Shown here: positions 1 through 16,895 of the stretch, piece by piece
Numbering within the stretch: position 1 is the first letter of the stretch
How the letters are laid out: every line of letters starts with the position of its first letter
NCBI GenBank assembly: GCA_943735955.1
Contig: OX030957.1
Span: 218,501 to 282,500 of the forward strand
Length of the DNA: 64,000 nucleotides
Direction of reading: 5' to 3'
Source: Piscicola geometra
Taxonomy: Eukaryota > Annelida > Clitellata > Hirudinida > Piscicolidae
Notes under the pieces: generated by a model
The model's input: the letters and a program-made list of their open reading frames with translations, nothing else
What the model was told of the DNA's origin: nothing
The model's database searches: none
Translations under genes and position numbers: made by a program

Positions 1-138
1 TGTCCCTGGGTGGAGTGAGCAGGTGTCCCTGGGGGGAGTGAGCAGGTGTCCCTGGGTGGAGTGAGCAGGTGTCCCTGGGTGGAGTGAGCAGGTGTCCCTG
101 GGTGGAGTGAGCAGGTGTCCCTGGGGGGAGTAAGCAGG
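1..138. repeat. 23-bp tandem repeat, 6 copies
   Basis: Six head-to-tail copies of a 23-bp unit (TGTCCCTGGGTGGAGTGAGCAGG) fill the left edge exactly from 1 to 138. The only differences are T/G at one site in two copies and G/A in the last. The array probably continues left of the window. There is no coding signal. Confidence 0.95.
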
Positions 139-3064
139 CATAAAGACGCAAGTGCACAAGAACAATGCTTGAACAACGTTGTTGCTTTCTTTTTATATAA
201 AGATTTCACGAAAATAAAAACAATTATCGTGGGTTTAAAGAGTAAAAATGAGTTTCAAAATAGGTTGGGTGACAGTCCAATGGCACGAGTACTTCCCTCC
301 ATTCTCTTCTATTTTCCGATCTGACTTCCTTCATATTTTAGTGATTTAATTAACAAATTGGTTAAATTCTAATTTAGAAACAAAAATTAGATTTTTATGC
401 GTTAAGTCTAGCTGATAGCTTATCCGATGCAGATCTTTTTATTGTTTAATTATTATTTTAATGTTTTTTACATTTTAGTCCGAATTGAGAGAAAAAACGG
501 TTTTATAAATTATTCAAAAAACCCAAATGAAGCACTAGAATAACTGATCATGAGATGTGATTAACTACTTCCTCATTTCTTAATTAACTTATTTCAGTTA
601 AATTAATAAACTAATTGATTAAATATTATTGTGAATATTCAATTAAACCACTAAATGAATGGATTTAATGTTAGTAGGAACACGCAGTTAGAAGACCAAG
701 GGATGGGCAAAGAAGGAATGTCGGGATGGTCATGGCGTGCAGACGACCACTTCGCATGCGTCACATTCTTCTCTTTGATGACGAATCAAAACTTTAATTT
801 AAAGTTTACAAGCTTAACGCTTTAGAGAAGAAACCGCACCAAAGAAAAAAAAATTCCTCAAATCAGGAATGACAAATAATATGATTTAAGAGTAAAAAAG
901 TTACTAAGATGCAATGATGAATATTGTTGGTGGAAAGCATAGACTTTTGAGCTGGATGACGTAGGCAAGAGAAAGTTCGTTCAATTGTAAATGCGTTGGT
1001 GTTTTGAAATTTTGATGCAATATAATAATACAAATAAAATAATATACAATACATTATGTACTGTGGTGGGATGTGGTGTGGTGGTGTGTGGGTGTTTGTT
1101 GTATAAATTATGTATGGCATAAATGATACGATATATCATTTAATGCATAGAAATACAATACATCATGTGTTGTATCCTAAACCCCAATGCAATGTATGCC
1201 ATATTAAATATTTTCACAAATAAAAAACTTTCAAAGACGTTTATGAAAGAAAATAATTTAAAATAAAAAAAACAAAAATAATTCGGTGAAGGAAAGAGAG
1301 AGTGATGGAAGAAGTGTGGTCTGCAAGGAGGAGGATCGGAGGAAAGGCACGTTGGGTGAAGAGTCCTAAACGATGCAATAATAATAATAATAAAATGGAG
1401 CTGCGAATATAAATATGATGGAAAACTACTACTACTACCACTACAAATAAAACTACTACTAATACCACCACCACCACTACTACTAAAACTACTACTACTA
1501 CTACTACAGCTAAAACTACTACTACTACCACCACCACCACTACTACTACCACCACCACTACTACTACTGCTACTACAGCTAAAACTACTACTACTACCAC
1601 CACCACCACTACTACTGCTACTACTACTACTAACAACAATAACAATAATAATAATGGGAACAGGGATAATATGAAGATGATCTGAATGGCGAAGAAATGG
1701 TGCTTGACAAGATGCAGTGTGCTTTAAAGTTGCATTGCTGACTGACTGACGTATAAGGTGAATGCGTGTGTGTGGTGGTGGAGTGAAGTGAAGTGTGGTG
1801 GAGTATGGTATGGTGACGTGTGGTGGAGTGAAGTGAAGTGTGGTGGAGTATGGTATGGTGACGTGTGGTGTGGATGCTAGGACGTTGTCATGGTAATGGA
1901 TGGATGGATGGATGAAGACCTTGCATGAGACATCGCTTTAAAAGTGCAACGAGAGAACATGAGAGAACAAGAGAGAACAAGAGGGAACATGAGAGAACAA
2001 GAGAGAACAAGAGAGAACAGGAGAGAGAGAGTATAATAGGATGCAACGGGTCCCGAACTGAAGGACAGTTACCCGTTGCTCCAGAGTATTCATGGTTTAA
2101 TACTTGCAATTCCATTTTAGGAACCGCTTAGAAACACGTGTTTCAAATGGACTGAGTAGCTTGCATTGAGAAGCGCTATTGCATTGGTCAAGCACTGGTA
2201 AGTACTTGCGGAAGTCTTACTACTATGCTAATAATAATAATTACTGCTAATATTATTATTCTTATTTTGAAGATCTGCATGGTTATGATGATGATTCTTT
2301 TATGAATATTCATCGAATACAGCGCTCGAATCGATACGAGGTCAATGACATCGATCTTGCGTCTAATTGCCTCCTCCCAATTGCCTAAGTTATTGAAATT
2401 GCGTTAATTAAAACTTGAAAAATAATTTTAATTGCCTTAATTAAAAATAACTGAAATACGTTAATTAAAATAAGCAACTTGAATTATGTAAATTGAAATC
2501 ACCAAATAAATTAAAAATGAAGAGATTAACAAGAGAAACCTTGACGCGCGTGTTTGAGGTGTGAGACATGAGTTGAATATAATTTTGTAAATGAATAATT
2601 GCTACAACTGAATCCCGCGCAATCACCAACACCCCTACACACTACTACCACTACCCCCACCACCAACATCCCTACCCATTACTACCCCTACCATCCCCAC
2701 CACCACCACTACTACCACCACCACCACTACACCACACCACCTAACTGCACAGACTGTACAATCTTGTAAATGCACACACGAGAAGACAGAGGAGGAATGC
2801 ACGAAAGCAATTCACCAAGACGGACAATTGAAGAAGAAAACAACTTGGAAGGGGAAACAACTTGGAAGGGCAAACATTTTGCACTTCCAAGACGCACAAA
2901 AAGAAAGAGGAAAAGCAGATGGGCTGCTGTGGCGCTGAGAAGTCGTCACTGCAATTCGAAGTCTTCGCAAAGCCTAGCTGCAACATAACCCTCCTTAAAC
3001 GACACACACACTCTTCCAACCGTACTCTCATTATCACCATCATCATCATCACCACCACCACCAC
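139..3064. other. Intergenic spacer, repeat-rich
   Basis: No exon, RNA gene or mobile element could be supported here. AT-rich unique sequence (139-1370, 2130-2580) alternates with simple repeats: an (ACT/ACC)n tract at about 1420-1640, a two-copy 45-bp duplication at about 1764-1880, a 10-bp GAGAGAACAA-type repeat at about 1950-2030 and a CCACCA/CTACCC tract at about 2625-2740. It lies 3' of the STARD10-like gene, so its right end probably contains that gene's 3' UTR. No convincing AATAAA on the minus strand was found close to the stop codon. Confidence 0.6.
1378..1645. repeat. (ACT/ACC)n trinucleotide repeat
   Basis: Imperfect ACT/ACC/GCT triplets run almost continuously, with an AAT-rich start and end. 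The triplet period keeps long frames open on the minus strand (Val-rich), which is an artefact of the period. Confidence 0.9.
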
Positions 3065-4863
3065 TCAATCTTCCTCCTTATCATCATCAGCATCACCAGA
3101 GGCGTTATTGAGGACTTCTTCTTCAATGGCGTCTGTCTCGTCGATCATCTCACTGACCACCGTGGTGTTGAAGGGCAGGATGTCCTTCGGGTCTAACTAA
3201 ATGGCCCATTAGAAACAAAGATTAGAATTTTATTATTTGGATAATTAATTATTTTCATATATATTTAGTCTTTGAAACTTGTTACTTATGATTATAATCA
3301 TTTAATCATGACCATTCACTACACCACAAAACCCACACAAACCAACCACCCATTACCTCCAACCACACCAAAACCAAACCACTCAACCATAAGCACCTTG
3401 GGCAGGGTGATCTGCTCGGGGTAGACCCATGGTTTGAGGTTCGGTTGGTTCTTGCTCTTCCACGCTGGGTAGTCCTTGCAGGCCCTGTGCAACTTGCGCA
3501 ATAACTAGCAGGGTGTATGTGGGTTTGTGTTGGAGGCTTCATTGAAATCATTACGATGACGATTATGGTGGTGGTGGTGATGATGATGAAAAGATTAACA
3601 TAATGGTAATGATGACGCTAAAACGGAAGAGGGGGAAGGGCAAGAGACCTTAGGGGCGAGGGTGGTTGCAGTCCTGTTGACAGCCCAAGAGGGAAGCTTG
3701 CCTGTGATGAGTTATGAGTCAGTCAGTTAGAAGCCTTTCCACAAAAACCATCCATCTGTCTATCCATCCAGCATTCATCCATCAAACCATCCACCCTTCC
3801 AACCAACCACTTATCAAACTATCCATCCATCCAACCACACAACCAACCTCTGGGGTCACACTGCGTGATGTAGGTGACTGCAGAGCCCAGTTTCGAGACG
3901 TTGCCGTGCTCCATGGGCAGTATTTGGTAGCCGGTCAAGTAGGATATGCCCCGCACGTAACCCTTCTTTGGAGGTATCGCCTGAAGAGGTGGGGGTGTAT
4001 GAGGGTAGGGGTGTTGGATCTTTTGGACTGATGAAATGAACGGTTGTTGTTGTGGTGGGTGATGATTGTAGTTGCGGTGGGTGATGGTTGTAGTTGCGGT
4101 GAGTGATGGTTGTAGTTGTGGTGGGTGCTGGTTATAGTAGTAGCACCTACCACATGGTTGATGGAGTGGTTGAAAATGAGGTACTCCTTGCCGAGGTCAA
4201 GCCACGACCGCTCCATCACAAAGTCCCTGTTCTTCAGTGGCTTCGGGCACTTCACTGGCGATCACAGGATTCAATATAGTTTGAAACATTATATAGTCTA
4301 ATATATTAAATACAAATTTTAATATATTAGGTAATTAGTTCAAGTTAAATAAATGAATTAATGATTTAAACAATAGAGTTTAATACTGAACTGAAAGTTA
4401 CAGAGGACACTTACTGGCGTAGTAGCCGATGTCGTTGTTGGGACTGAGTTGGCAGATCTCGTACGACTCAAGCATGCTCACGTCCCACTTCTTGCGGAAG
4501 TCAGGGTCGTTCAGCACGTCAAAGATCACCATGGCTGACACATCCTTGAAAATGCTTTTTAACTGTGTGGATTTCATTTGTAGGTTATATTGTGAATAAA
4601 ATTAATACATATATATTTTTAATAAGTAAAAATTTAATTAGAAAAAAATAGATTGTTTAAAATCAAATGACTATTTTTTATAAGCCTGATTTTATATTTT
4701 TCCTAACTTTAATCATCTTGAAGTCGCTGAGTTCGTTGGACTTGGTCCACACTGTGGTGTCGTTCTTGTTGTATTCCACTTTCCAATCTTCATGTTTCTC
4801 GCACAAGGTTCTCAACTGAGTGAAATCGGTGTCCTCGGCTACTCTTACTTCTCCGACAAGCAT
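3065..4863 (-). CDS. STARD10: STARD10-like START-domain lipid transfer protein, 7 exons
   Basis: The model joins 4708-4863, 4415-4562, 4151-4254, 3848-3980, 3649-3701, 3397-3504 and 3065-3196 on the minus strand. All junctions are GT-AG and in phase, giving 277 aa (human STARD10 is about 291). Residues from about 20 to 215 form a START domain. Recognisable blocks are DVLNDPDFRKKWD, the MKCPKPLKNRDFV strand that follows GYYA, SWAVNRTATTLAPK and LKPWVYPEQ, which follow STARD10/PCTP order. The C-terminus ends in an acidic tail (DADDDKEED), as in STARD10, where the tail is a casein kinase II target. The family moves phosphatidylcholine and phosphatidylethanolamine between membranes in the cytosol. 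The ATG at 4863 begins a 52-codon exon with no better upstream start. The gene is divergent to the next one. STARD10 is preferred over PCTP because of the tail and the KCPKPLKNRD block. Confidence 0.9.
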
Positions 4864-5184
4864 TTTAATAAGTAATTTTTTAAATAATTTAATGAAGATT
4901 AAAAATTTGTTTTATTTAAGTTACAAACTAAGGAGTAAGATAAAGTAAAAAATTAAGAATTATCCACGTAAAAATATTCTAGTCTTATCGACCCAAAAAG
5001 AATCTATACTTGGTTTTTGGATTTTAATTTGTTAAAACTTTTTTATTCAGTTTTAAAATTTTAAATAATAATTTTACAATTTTTAATAAATTATATTTTT
5101 GTTTTATAAATTTAAAATAGGTCATTGCTAACGATATTTAAATAATATTTTCGTTTATCATTATTCTATAACTGGCAGTTCAAT
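4864..5184. promoter_or_regulatory. Probable shared (bidirectional) promoter region
   Basis: These 321 bp separate the two divergent start codons of the STARD10-like gene (minus) and the TASOR-like gene (plus). They are strongly AT-rich and hold no repeat array. The spacing implies overlapping 5' regulatory sequence, but no specific promoter motif can be claimed. Untranslated first exons elsewhere are not excluded. Confidence 0.45.
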
Positions 5185-8100
5185 ATGAAATATTCAAGTT
5201 GTGAAAAATTAAAGAAATTATCTGCTAATGTTAAATCAGCTATTAAAGAGTTGGACTGGAGTGTGCAGTTGGCAGAAGTCGACGACATTTATGCAGGAGA
5301 AAGATGCGATCTGAAGAGTGACCTGAACGCAGTCATGCTCAACAAGAAACCATGGTTTTTGAAGAAGAAAGATGACATCAAAAGTCTCTCTCTGGCAACC
5401 ACTCTGGAAGGCCAGTTGGTGGAGAACCAGGCTGTGCAGAAGGTGTTGGCAAAAGTGAACTCAGAATGGATAAAAGCCAGATCGATGTGCATGGTGGGGA
5501 ACGTGAGGTTCAAGAAGTACGTGCCCAAGTCGCCCAAGAGAGTTGTCAAGACGAACAAATCAGTCGAGGTGTGCAGCAAGTACTTTGAGAACGAGTTGAA
5601 ACTCTTCGTCAGGCAGCACTGCAAGGCTCAAGGAGGCGAAGACACGCTGGACTTCCTACTGAAACATCCATATGACGTCATCGTGAAAAGTCGTCTGACT
5701 GACTTCAGGAAGAAGCTGGCAGAACATTTTGAAGTGACTGTGAGAGAATATAAGAAAGCAGGAACTCAAAAAACGAGTGGAGACTTAGCATCCAAGCAGA
5801 AAAAAACGGAAACTTTCATTCCAAAACTGCCTAAAATCAGTGATTTCACGACGGGATTGATAGGCAAAGTGATAAAGAAGGAGAACTTCTCAGCGTACGA
5901 GCACTTGAACGCGCGCTACTGCAGCAGCATCGACGAGAGCATAAAGGGGATGGGCATCGAGGAGGAGTTGGAGAGCATTGTGGCAGGAGAGCTGCAAGAG
6001 TTGAGTGCAACTAGGAATGCAAAGAGTAAAAGACAAGTGGCAGAGAAGAGGAGGAGGGAAGGCAGTTTCTCAAGGGGAATCAGCAGGATGGGGAGAGGAG
6101 GAGAGGGAGGGGGGGACTGCAGGGACGAGTTTGAGGAGGTTTTGAATGCTCAGCTGGAGAGTCTGCTCGAGGGCAAGCGACTGACGACCACCCCACGCTC
6201 CCCTGGCAGACTCGAGAGGCAGTTTGAAGCCTTCAACAAGGAACTCAACTTTGATCAAGACAAGGCTGTCCCAGGGGAGGATGGAGGAGGTGGTGTGGGT
6301 GATGTGAAAGGGAGAAGAGGAACGGAGGATGCCTTGAGGAGTAGCAGGGATGCAGCAGCAAGTGGTTGCTATGGTGACAACGACAAGAGGATGAAGGCGG
6401 TGTATGATGCAACTATGAGCTCTGAGGAGGAGGAGGAGAAGGTGATGAATCGGGATGTGCACATTTTCCTTGGTGCTGATGATGATGCTGGTTACAAAAG
6501 GGGGGGACATGTTGTGGAGAGGGATGGGAGAGGGGAGAGGAGGAGGAGGAGAGGTGGTTGTGATGGTGATCAATCCAACAGTCATCCATACAACAGGGAT
6601 TATTATGTGGAGATGAATGAGATGGATGGAGGTAAGAAGAGGAAAAGGAAGGGAATGAATGAAGAGAGGAAGAAGAAGAAGAAGGAGGAGAAGAAAAACA
6701 AGAAGAAGAAGAGAAACAGACACAAAGACAGGAGGGAGGGGGAGGTGGAGGTGGAGGTGGAGGAGGCAGTCTTCGAGGCAGACAGCAAGTTGTACTCGGA
6801 CAGTCTGTTTTCATTCTGCCTCGACGTCTTCCACCTCAAGGACTTGAGTGGCCATGAGTGTGCAACAGTCGTGATGCAACAGGCCGCCTCGACACCTCTG
6901 CAGATGAACTTTAACGAAGACTTTGACCTCTCGCACTCCCCCTCCCTCCTCCTCGACACCCCCCTCGTGCGCATGTTCCTCGAGCCCTCAAAGGCCCTCC
7001 AAGCAGTCGCCGAGACTGTGGCCCACCTCAAGGAGTTCAACATCGACGTCATCGACCACCGAAACGCTTTCGTGTGGTCGCTGCTGCTGACCACCACCCT
7101 CAACGACAAGACACCCGTCACAGACACCGCCACAGCGACACAAACGTCCAGGAAGACAAGCAGTAGCAGCAAGTCGTTGTTGAACCCTCTGATGCAGGCC
7201 TTCAAGCAGGCCGTCGAGGCGAACAAGAACAAGTGCAAGGAGGAGAAGGCAGCAGGAGGAGGAGGAGGGACAGGAGGGGGAGGTACAGGGACAACCAGCA
7301 CGAGCACAGCAGCAGGCAGCAGCATGAAGGCGTACAAGTACCTGCTGATGGGCACTCAGGGCAGTGGCTTGAACAGCCTCTTCCGCTTGCAGTCGAATCT
7401 GAGGGCAGGCACGCGAGACATGGTCAAGGAGGTGACTGAGGCCTTCCAGAAGGAGCTGCAGAAGTTCCTCAGGAAACAGGTGGCTGCATGGGTGCTCGAG
7501 TGGGTGGTCGAGTGGGTGGCTGCATGTGTGCTCGAGTGGGTGGTTGAGTGTTTGGCCACTTGCTGCTTATAGTCATAGATTGTGGGTTCGACTCTTGTCT
7601 TGACCAATGCCTAATGGTTCTAAGTTCGATGTCCTTGTAACCCATAGGCGTGAATTAAAAGTAGCAGCCTAAGTGGACAAGCTTAAGTGGACTTGTCTAG
7701 CATATACGCATCTATAATTCCGTTCGTCACTATTATTCATATGATCCACAGCACTTCCTATCTGAAAGAGACGTCCTCTCGACGCCGATGCAGTGTGACT
7801 TCTCGGACAGTCTGCACCACTTCAGTGGCCTCTCCTCCCTCACCCACTGCCTGTACACCGAGGCGCAGTTCAGACTGTCGCAGCGGGAGAAGCTCTCCAA
7901 GTACAAGCAGCAGTACAACAAGTATGGCACGTACAGTCTCGCCAGCACAACTAATGCACTCAACCTCGCTGCCACCACTGCATCTGATGCGTTTGTCATT
8001 GATGCGGTACCTTCTTCTGAGAATGCCACAACAACAACAACAACAACAACGACAAACAGTGCTTCTTCCTGTTACAATCCTGCCAGCCACTCTGTACCAA

Positions 8101-10474
8101 CCACTTCCCAGACAAGTCACTCTGCCACCACCACCATCACCGCCCCCTCACCCACCATCACAGCAGCTCCCACCACCAACACGAGTGGCAACTATGGCAA
8201 CTACTACGGCAACTACCACCCCTACAACTGGGGCTACATGCCGCAGTACGCTATGCCCTCTTACCCCACCTTCTTCCACCCCTTCTACCCCCACTACCCC
8301 CCCATGCCTGCCCACTTCCCCCCCTTCAACTTCTCCACCAACCCACCTCCCTCCACACCCTCCACTACACCCACCACCACCGCCCCCACCACTACTACTA
8401 TCATGACGACGACTGCTGCCCTGCCTGAAGCATCCAGATATTGCAGGTTCTACATCTTCATGGTCGACTCGCCAGAGACCCTCCTTCTCGAGGTGCCTCC
8501 TCACTCTCATCGTCATTTTAGTTATTTTTTATATTTCAAATTGAATGTTTTTATTAGCATGGCTCAAGTCAGCTGCACCATCATCATCACCACCAGCATC
8601 ACCACCACCATCATCACCACCACCATCATCACCACCACCATCATCATCACCACCACCATCATCACCACCCCCATCATCATCATCACCATCGCTATCGCCA
8701 TCATCACCATCGCCATCATCACCATCGCCATCATCATCACCACCATCGCCATCATCATCACCCCCATGCACAACACACACAGAGGCACCTTGAGAACAGC
8801 GGTCTCAAACGCTTCGACCCGCACAACGTCTCCCTCCTCCACTACACCGGCAACTTCGAGTGCCAAGTCTTCGTCCACCACCCCCTCCTGCCCTCCCTCC
8901 ACCACCTGGCCAACCTCCTCTCCCTCAAGAGAGACCCTAGGCTGTTCTTTGTGGACTTTGGCAGCGTCGAGGACGTGAAGGAGAAGAGGACCAAGCCATT
9001 GTTGCCCAAGGGGGGTGTCGTCCTCCTCGATCTGGCTGTTCTGCTCGCCTGTCATCCTGGTCTGCTCTTCGCTTCACACACACACACGTACACAGACGTA
9101 CACACACACATGTACACACACACACACACACACACACGTACACACACACACGTACACACACAGACGTACTGGAGGGTCTGTGCAAACACCTGCACAGCAT
9201 CTGCAACGACGAGGTCTCATGGCGCCTCATCACCACCTCCCATGTCTTCACTGTCATCAGTTCTCTCAGGTGCTGATGATGATGATGGTCATGATGATGA
9301 TGGTCATGATGATGATGATGATGATGATGGTGATTAGAAGGATGAGGATGATGATGATGATGATGATTGAACGACAGCAAGCAACTGAAGGAGAGCAAGC
9401 CGGAAGAGTGTGCCAGACTGACCAAATTGAAAGAAATCCTTTCAACGCACCAATCAGAAGGCCTCCTCAAACTCATGAACAACCAATCACAAGCCACTGC
9501 CACCCCTCCAGACCAATCAAATGCGTCCACGCCTGACGAATCAGAAACGTCCATTTCAAAATCGTCTGAACAACCGACCAATGACAAAGAGGCTGTGGAT
9601 GAGACGACGAATCAGGAGGCAGATGAAGGGGTGGCTGAACTGCCAGTGGTTGAGTCCAGCAGCGACTACTTCAACTACTTCCTGCGTCTGCAGCAGCAAC
9701 ACATGCACACCTACCGACACTTTGTCTTCATCACTGGTCAGTGCACCCTCAAAAAGCTTTTGTAGCATCCTTTCCTCATCATCATCATCATCACCATAGT
9801 CATCATCATCACCATAGTCATATCACCATCATCATTATCTTCATCATCATTATCGTCATCATAGTCATCATCATCATCATCATCCTTTTCGAACACGGAC
9901 ATATAGCAAGCACCCCCATCCACCCTCACCCTCCCTCACCCCCCCCGTCACAGACACGGCCAGGAGCGACCCCTCCTCCCAGTGCTTCCTCTCCAGCGGC
10001 ATCGAGGTCTTCGGCGTGGTCGACTTCATGCACGCTTTCGCCTCGCAGACTGTCAGCCACTCCCAAGAAGGGTCCTTCGAAGGTGTGCCATTGTTGTGCT
10101 ACTGCGATTGATTAGGTCAATTAGGGCTGTTAATTGAGTCATTATAATTAAGTGGTTTGAGCTATAAGGTTGATTAGGTTAATTGGTTGGCATTACTTTC
10201 GTCCATCTCAAATCCTTTTGAGTTGTTTTAATTACCTTCCTCCATTTGGATCATCATCATCAGCATCATCGTATGATAGACTCAACCCATTAGACCATCT
10301 CACGTTCACTAATGTATATCTAATTACTTTCTAATCAACAGAAAACATTTATTAAACAAACAACTGACTCAACCAACTGATTCCTTCTACGTCACAGGAC
10401 TCAGCACAAGGATGTCGTCAGAGACCTACCTGGACGCCCCTCCCTCCCTGTGCGCCCAGTCCATTACCTTCTGA
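5185..10474 (+). CDS. Large lysine-rich protein with TASOR-like C-terminal region, 7 exons
   Basis: The model joins 5185-7479, 7752-8492, 8783-9059, 9164-9269, 9378-9736, 9954-10082 and 10398-10474. It is in phase throughout and gives about 1327 aa. Exon 1 encodes a helical N-terminal region, then acidic/glycine-rich sequence, then a very basic stretch at about residues 480-525 (runs of K/R, a likely nuclear localisation signal), then a folded segment containing FVWSLLLTTTLND. Exon 2 encodes Thr/Gln-rich and Gly-Tyr-Pro-rich disorder. Exons 3-7 (residues 1013-1327) look globular: RLFFVDFGSVEDVK, GGVVLLDLAVLL, YFLRLQQQHMHTYRHFVFIT and GIEVFGVVDFMHAF. This order resembles, from memory, the PIN-like C-terminus of TASOR, the HUSH silencing scaffold. 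The N-terminal pseudo-PARP domain of TASOR is not seen. The gene structure is well supported; the family assignment is tentative. The ATG at 5185 could be internal if a short upstream exon exists. Confidence 0.7.
7529..7600 (+). other. tRNA-like sequence (possible SINE head) in intron 1
   Basis: In intron 1 of the TASOR-like gene, an A-box-like TGGTTGAGTGTTTGG is followed 44 nt later, start to start, by a B-box-like GGTTCGACTC. That is the spacing in a tRNA. The anticodon arm does not form a clean 5-bp stem and no acceptor stem closes, so this is more likely a decayed tRNA-derived SINE than a tRNA gene. Confidence 0.3.
8573..8768. repeat. (ATC/ACC)n repeat in intron 2
   Basis: A triplet repeat of ATC, ACC and GCC fills most of the 290-bp intron between exons 2 and 3 of the TASOR-like gene. 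It is followed directly by an ACACACAG tract that supplies the acceptor of exon 3. Confidence 0.9.
9074..9163. repeat. (CA)n microsatellite forming the exon 4 acceptor
   Basis: CA/CGTA dinucleotide repeat occupies nearly all of the short intron 9060-9163. Its last ACACACAG is the 3' splice site of exon 4. Confidence 0.9.
9270..9377. repeat. (GAT)n-filled intron 4 of the TASOR-like gene
   Basis: The 108-bp intron starts GTGCTGATGATGATG and is GAT/GGT repeat for about 95 bp. Little sequence is left for a branch point apart from the final TGATTGAACGACAG. Confidence 0.85.
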
Positions 10475-11489
10475 GGGGTGCCATCATCATCATTTGCTGT
10501 CCATCTTTGTTTCTTCAATATCGACAAATAATTCACTCTTAGAGTGGACGTTGATTATTATTATTATTATTATTATTATTAAGGTTTTTTTTGGTGGATT
10601 ATTGTATTTGAATGCATGACTGCTAGACCGAGTCTCTTGTTAAGAAACCATTTTGAAGTTAAATTTAGTTCACATTTATTCGGAATAAGGAGAGGCACAT
10701 TTCCTGTTCTAAGTCTCCAAGAAGTTTATATGTCAAATTCCCGAAGAAATTCCTTTGCGTTATTTTGAAGAGCTGAAACCGCATGACAGCAATGTGACCA
10801 CATGGAATATGTCCCACCATCAACTTTAAAGGCATCAGTCCATCAACTTGTGTAAGACTTCATGTTGAAGATGACGGATCTTTGCTTAAAAAGCGATGAA
10901 ATGAGTGTGTTCCAAGTGGGCTGAAGAATACAGCTTGAGAAATGTCACTTCGTCAGACACTCTTCTGCTTTCTACCGGTGAGAATAGACATTTCATAAAT
11001 ACCATTCTCATCACCATCTCCCCTTTCATAATCCCCCTCTCACTCATCACCATCTCCCCTTTCATAATCCCCCTCTCACTCATCACCATCTCCCCTTTCA
11101 TGATCCCCCTCTCATTCATCACCATCTCCCCTTTCACGATCCCCTTCTCTCACATCACCATCTCCCTCTTTCATCCCAACCACCAAGCAATATTGACAGC
11201 ATCTGTTCACTGCACAAACTTCGATCGAACCAACTGCAGCATCATCATCAGCACCCCCATCAGCATCTACATCAGCTTCTAATCTATTGCAGGACAAGTG
11301 TGTGTGTTGTACCTTCAACCTATCCATACTTCAACTCTAGCAATGAAATATCACAATTCTCAATAGCGGCCAGTGATGACGATTCGTGACGTGTGAGCAA
11401 CAATAAAGATTTCAGTTTCTCGTAACTTTTGTTTTCGTGTGAGTTTGTTTCCTTGCCTGTGACTGCACCAAGAAGTTGCAGTTGCTAAC
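10475..11489. other. Spacer between the TASOR-like gene and REEP
   Basis: This 1-kb spacer should hold the 3' UTR of the upstream gene and the promoter and 5' UTR of REEP, which lie in the same orientation. It contains a TTA-type microsatellite at about 10555-10580 and a tandem array of about 39 bp (CATCACCATCTCCCCTTTCA...), roughly four copies at 11008-11165. No exon was recognised. Confidence 0.5.
11008..11165. repeat. ~39-bp tandem repeat upstream of REEP
   Basis: About four copies of a unit containing CATCACCATCTCCCCTTTCA and ATCCCCCTCTCACT are arranged head to tail about 325 bp before the REEP start codon. The 39-bp period is a multiple of three, so frames stay open on both strands; no gene is inferred. 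Confidence 0.85.
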
Positions 11490-15941
<4,452 letters not shown>

Positions 15942-16472
15942 GGAATGATCATCAGGCGCCTTGACTAACTTTGAAAATGATTTGGGAATATTCAAAAGCT
16001 TTAAAATACTTTAAATTTGGTTGACGGTGGCTCTAAAGGCTTTGAGGCGCGCATGTCCATTTAGTTTAGCGTCGAATTGCATTACGCTTCTGCATAAAGA
16101 AGAGAAGCATGCAAGGCGCCATTGTCTGACTGCGCTTAAATCTTCTGCATTCACCGAAAGAGAGTTTACAGCTCGCAACTCTGCAGTGAAACACTTTGAA
16201 CTCTCCGTCGGCATCTCCCTCCAACCCACCAAACCCTCCACAGAGTATTCACGCATCTTATTCAATATACTTTTATTTTACTTTTCGACATTTTAGTTTT
16301 TTTCGTTTCACTTTCCATCCTTTGCTTGGTTTGCAGCGCATGAAAGCTTGAATTCAGTCCTGTAACACACCTCGCAACAGATCATTTTCATTTTACAGTA
16401 TGAAATAACTACTCGAATGTGTTAATAAAAATTGTTTTTGTGTGTTTTTTTCGATCTTCATAATCCTAAAAA

Positions 16473-16804
16473 TCTTTAATTATAATATAATATAAATATA
16501 ATATAAATATAATATAATTATAATATAATTATAATATAATCATAATATAATTATAATATAATTATAATATAATTATAATATAATTATAATATAATTATAA
16601 TATAATAATAAAATATAATAATAATATAATATAATAATAATATAATATAATTATAATATAATTATAATATAATTATAATATAATATAATTATAATATAAT
16701 ATAATTATAATATAATATAATTGTAATATAATATAATTATAATATAATATAATTATAATATAATATAATTTTAATATAATATAATTATAACATAATATAA
16801 TTAT
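16473..16804. repeat. (AATATAATTATA)-type AT microsatellite
   Basis: About 330 bp consists of ATATAATTATA units in 10-15-bp periods, almost pure A/T and highly self-complementary, so many overlapping small hairpins are possible. It begins soon after the candidate REEP polyadenylation signal. Confidence 0.95.
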
Positions 16805-16895
16805 TCGTTTCGAGGCGACGTGTGTTGAGCCTTATGACGTCACGAGACTACTCGCATATTTCCGTGGGAGGCGAGCAACTCGGAAAGGAGAAGAA

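Noticed and set aside
6070..7355. Long minus-strand frames of about 130-250 codons
   Set aside because: Antisense shadows of exon 1 of the TASOR-like gene, caused by its GAG/AAG-rich codons; Ser/Leu/Pro low complexity only.
16838..16847. TGACGTCA palindromes (also near 34230, 61042 and 63882) as CRE regulatory sites
   Set aside because: An 8-bp palindrome is expected by chance about once per window of this size, and one copy lies in EML coding sequence; position gives no support.
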